From Dasania sp. GY-MA-18 (GTDB lineage: Bacteria > Pseudomonadota > Gammaproteobacteria > Pseudomonadales > Dasaniaceae): 64,000 nt of DNA. Below are positions 62,077 to 64,000 of this stretch, one piece after another. The notes beneath the pieces are model-generated. The model was not told where the DNA came from. It saw only the letters and a program-made list of their open reading frames with translations, and did no database searches. Numbering within the stretch: position 1 is the stretch's first letter; the number at the start of each line of letters is the position of its first letter. Both the position numbers and the translations under genes were made by a program. Where the stretch lies: the NCBI RefSeq assembly GCF_024734385.1, contig NZ_JANHAP010000013.1, forward strand, positions 32,500 to 96,499, in the 5' to 3' direction.

Positions 62077-62961
62077 ATGATACAAAGCACTGCTTTATTA
62101 CCGGCCAAGCTGGGTTCTGGTTATGGGATTTATTTTGCCGGTTTGGCGATAGTTGCTAATGTCGCTTTTGATACGGTGATTAAATATGTATTAGCGTATT
62201 TGCCTGTATTAGAGGTAAATTTTTTACGTTGGTTGATAGGTGGAATCATTTTATTACCCTTGGCCTATAGATATGGCTGGTGGCGAGGTTTTAGTATAAC
62301 TGGCATACATGGTATTCGTATGTTGCTAAATCTTGTTGGCGCAGGTAGCTTTTTTTATACCCTTTCTCAGCTGTCATTGTCTTTGACTGTGGCAATATTT
62401 TTTTTAGAACCGCTGTTTTCTATAGTATTTGCCCGCTTACTTTTTCAGGAGCATAACCCTATTCGCCGCTATATAGCGGTGGTCGTAGGTTTCATTGGTG
62501 TAATCCTCATGCTGGATATAGGCCCTGTGGCTATAGGCACTGAGCCACAGCCCATAGCGTGGCTGCCAGTGTTATTGGGGCTAGTCGGGGCGGCCAGCTG
62601 GGGGTTGATGAATGTACTAACTCGACATTATGGCCGTGATATTTCTTCGGGGGTGTTGATGTTTTGGCTGGCGGTATTAACCGCTATAGGGCTTGCACCC
62701 CTTGCTTGGATGGTATGGCAAACACCATCGCTGCTGCAGATTGCTTTAATTTCCTTAGCTGCCGTATTCGGCTCCTTGTATAACTTTAGCTGGGCTCAGG
62801 CTTTTAAAACGGTTTCGGTAGCTACTTTAGCAGCCGTTTTTAATTTGTATTTGCCTTTGGCAGCCTTAGCGGGCTGGTTATTTTTTGCTGAATTAATGAG
62901 CCTGCAGATGATTGCTGGCGCAGTAATGGTGGTTATGGCTATGATAGTTGCTTGTTATTAG
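62077..62961 (+). CDS. EamA/DMT family transporter
   Basis: A 294-residue inner membrane protein with ten hydrophobic helices arranged as two EamA repeats (about residues 15-145 and 165-290), typical of drug/metabolite exporters. Motif pieces include FLEPLFSIVFARLLFQEHNPIRRYIAVVVGFIGVILM. Substrate unknown. It ends the plus-strand cluster and is convergent with greB. Confidence 0.9.
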   Translation: MIQSTALLPAKLGSGYGIYFAGLAIVANVAFDTVIKYVLAYLPVLEVNFLRWLIGGIILLPLAYRYGWWRGFSITGIHGIRMLLNLVGAGSFFYTLSQLSLSLTVAIFFLEPLFSIVFARLLFQEHNPIRRYIAVVVGFIGVILMLDIGPVAIGTEPQPIAWLPVLLGLVGAASWGLMNVLTRHYGRDISSGVLMFWLAVLTAIGLAPLAWMVWQTPSLLQIALISLAAVFGSLYNFSWAQAFKTVSVATLAAVFNLYLPLAALAGWLFFAELMSLQMIAGAVMVVMAMIVACY

Positions 62962-62998
62962 CGGCTAGGCGATTATGCGCTAAAGGTTGCGCTTATTT

Positions 62999-63508
62999 TT
63001 AAGACTGTGGTGGGGTATAGCTTACCGCCACTATATATAAGTCTCTTTCACCTTCCGGTGTTTTGAAGATGACTTCGTCATCTATGCTTTTGCCTAATAA
63101 AGCCCGCGCTAGCGGCGAGTCCATACTCAGTTTGTTTTGGCTTAAATCAAACTCATCGGGGCCTACGATGCGGTAGGTGTTTTCCTTACCCTGTTCATCT
63201 TCAACCGTGACCCAGGCACCAAAAAAAACTTTGCTTTGGTCGCTGGGCTTGTCGTGTATTACTTTTAAGTTTTCTAGGCGGTTGGTTAAAAAACGTACCC
63301 GGCTATCAATTTCGCGCAAGCGCTTTTTGCCGTATATATAATCACCGTTTTCAGAGCGGTCACCATTTTTAGCCGCCTCATGTACTACCGAGGTCACTTG
63401 CGGGCGCTCTATCTTCCAAAGTTGAAACACCTCATCGCGCATGGCTTTTTCACCTTCGGGGGTGATGTAAAACGAGCCTTTGGGGCGGGGTGGGCGGTAA
63501 CGTGACAT
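62999..63508 (-). CDS. greB: transcription elongation factor GreB
   Basis: GreB enters the RNA polymerase secondary channel to stimulate cleavage of backtracked RNA. The 169-residue protein has the N-terminal coiled coil with the two acidic tip residues (SENGDYIYGKKRLREIDSRVRFL) and the C-terminal FKBP-like domain (VTVEDEQGKENTYRIVGPDEFD, SMDSPLARALLGK). It begins MSRYRPPRPKGS, characteristic of GreB rather than GreA. It stands alone. Confidence 0.95.
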   Translation of the reverse strand: MSRYRPPRPKGSFYITPEGEKAMRDEVFQLWKIERPQVTSVVHEAAKNGDRSENGDYIYGKKRLREIDSRVRFLTNRLENLKVIHDKPSDQSKVFFGAWVTVEDEQGKENTYRIVGPDEFDLSQNKLSMDSPLARALLGKSIDDEVIFKTPEGERDLYIVAVSYTPPQS

Positions 63509-63622
63509 AGCAATTATTAACTTAAAGAGCCCAAAGTTGGGGCGGGTTGTGTTGCGCTTATTATTAGAAAGCGATGAGTGCTTGTAAAGCTTTTACTGTG
63601 GTGGTGGGTATACGGTAGGGTG

Positions 63623-63797
63623 GGAAGCAAGGTAGCTGCCTGCAAGACACGCCGTGAATATGTCCCTATACCCAAAGCACTCGCTACGCTCATGGGGCAG
63701 GCTCTACCCAAAGCACTCGCACGCTCATGGGGCAGGCCCTAGGCTAGGCGCTGGCATCCATGCCAGCGACTGTCTTGCAAACAGCTACCTTGCTTCC
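63623..63797. repeat. inverted-repeat-bounded intergenic element with internal tandem repeat
   Basis: 27-base terminal arms (63623-63649 and 63771-63797) are inverted copies with two mismatches. Inside lie two adjacent copies of a 36/35-base unit (63670-63705 and 63706-63740, differing by one deletion and few changes) and a perfect nine-base-arm palindrome at 63749-63768 (CGCTGGCAT / ATGCCAGCG). No coding region. It has the build of a MITE-like or REP/BIME-type interspersed element. Confidence 0.7.
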
Positions 63798-63919
63798 TTG
63801 CATATCGCGCTTCGTAAGGGGGGGTAAAAAAATAAGATTAAATAAGAGGGCAGTGTTAAATTGTTGGGGCTTAGTAAGCGCCGCATCAACCACACCTATA
63901 TTTCCTCGCTGATCTGATA

Positions 63920-63939
63920 TTGCAAATAGTTATTTGCAA
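63920..63939. promoter_or_regulatory. 20-base palindrome, candidate operator
   Basis: TTGCAAATA and TATTTGCAA are exact inverted repeats around a two-base centre. It lies in the gap right of greB in an A/T-rich setting; a TetR/MarR-type or similar dimeric regulator could bind it. The gene it serves would be beyond the right edge or greB. Confidence 0.5.
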
Positions 63940-64000
63940 AGATTAGCGGGCCATTTTATAGTTATTTTCGGTTCAGGATGAACCTACTGCAAGGAAGGTA

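Larger units (their letters stand above)
63509..64000. other. intergenic region to right edge
   Basis: About 490 bases without a supported gene, containing the repeat element at 63623-63797, the palindrome at 63920-63939 and an A/T-rich stretch near 63830-63860. The last dozen bases resemble the left arm of the repeat element, so another copy may start at the window edge. Confidence 0.5.

Noticed and set aside
63517..63711. 64-residue open frame in the repeat element
   Set aside because: It is drawn from the repeat sequence itself and has no coding character; such frames are common artefacts of repeats.
1..64000. CRISPR arrays, tRNA or rRNA genes, transposases
   Set aside because: I looked for regularly spaced direct repeats, tRNA-like cloverleaf ends with CCA and transposase motifs, and saw none that I could support.

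Overview
The window reads as a chromosomal segment of an aerobic, probably marine gammaproteobacterium. The housekeeping genes (dapA-bamC, purM-purN, hda next to an AI-2E family permease, rapA, rdgC, greB, rsmJ, an algP-like histone H1-like gene) have the gene order and protein forms familiar from Pseudomonas and its relatives. Base composition looks near half GC, with frequent TTA and ATA codons. Two large TonB-dependent receptors of the kind common in marine oligotrophs suggest the Cellvibrionales/Spongiibacteraceae area, but that placement is inference. No rRNA, tRNA, CRISPR array, transposase or phage gene was seen.

Region by region. 1-1.2 kb holds the N-terminal part of a branched-chain 2-oxoacid dehydrogenase E1 alpha gene running off the left edge. 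1.3-7.8 kb carries a macrodomain protein, DUF1631, DUF3806, and the dapA-bamC-metallohydrolase operon. 7.8-12.3 kb has a lipid A-type acyltransferase, then PilZ, a class III cyclase-like protein, an HD/PDE-like protein and rsmJ. 12.3-20.2 kb has the Lys/Ala-rich algP-like gene, SOS-regulated dinB, a lipoprotein, a hexose-6-phosphate epimerase and rapA. 20.2-31.7 kb has a glycosidase-kinase fusion, arfB, an Atm1-type ABC exporter, an FKBP isomerase, rdgC, a GAF-GGDEF protein, a response regulator and a MATE exporter. 

31.7-37.6 kb is a compact accessory module: a LuxR-type regulator divergent from a TonB-dependent receptor, an NhaC-type antiporter and an acetylpolyamine deacetylase-like enzyme, with a perfect inverted repeat between the divergent genes. 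It looks like an uptake-and-deacetylation system for an acetylated amine. 37.6-43.9 kb returns to core genes (DUF3108-purN-purM, divergent from DUF2066, AI-2E permease, hda, Nudix).

44.1-63 kb is the main accessory region. A TPR-sulfotransferase and a TonB-dependent receptor lie on the minus strand. Divergent from the receptor is a long plus-strand series: aldehyde dehydrogenase, Tat-exported small subunit plus GMC dehydrogenase, an exported RidA, a ThDP-dependent enzyme, a cytosolic RidA, an M20 amidohydrolase overlapping a G3E metallochaperone GTPase, a LysR regulator, two adjacent MFS carriers, a glutathione transferase and an EamA exporter. This looks like a dedicated pathway that imports an amide- or amine-containing compound, oxidises it in the periplasm and cytoplasm, and hydrolyses it with a metal enzyme loaded by its own chaperone. 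Its substrate cannot be told from sequence. The window ends with greB and a 175-bp inverted-repeat-bounded element, followed by a 20-bp palindrome.
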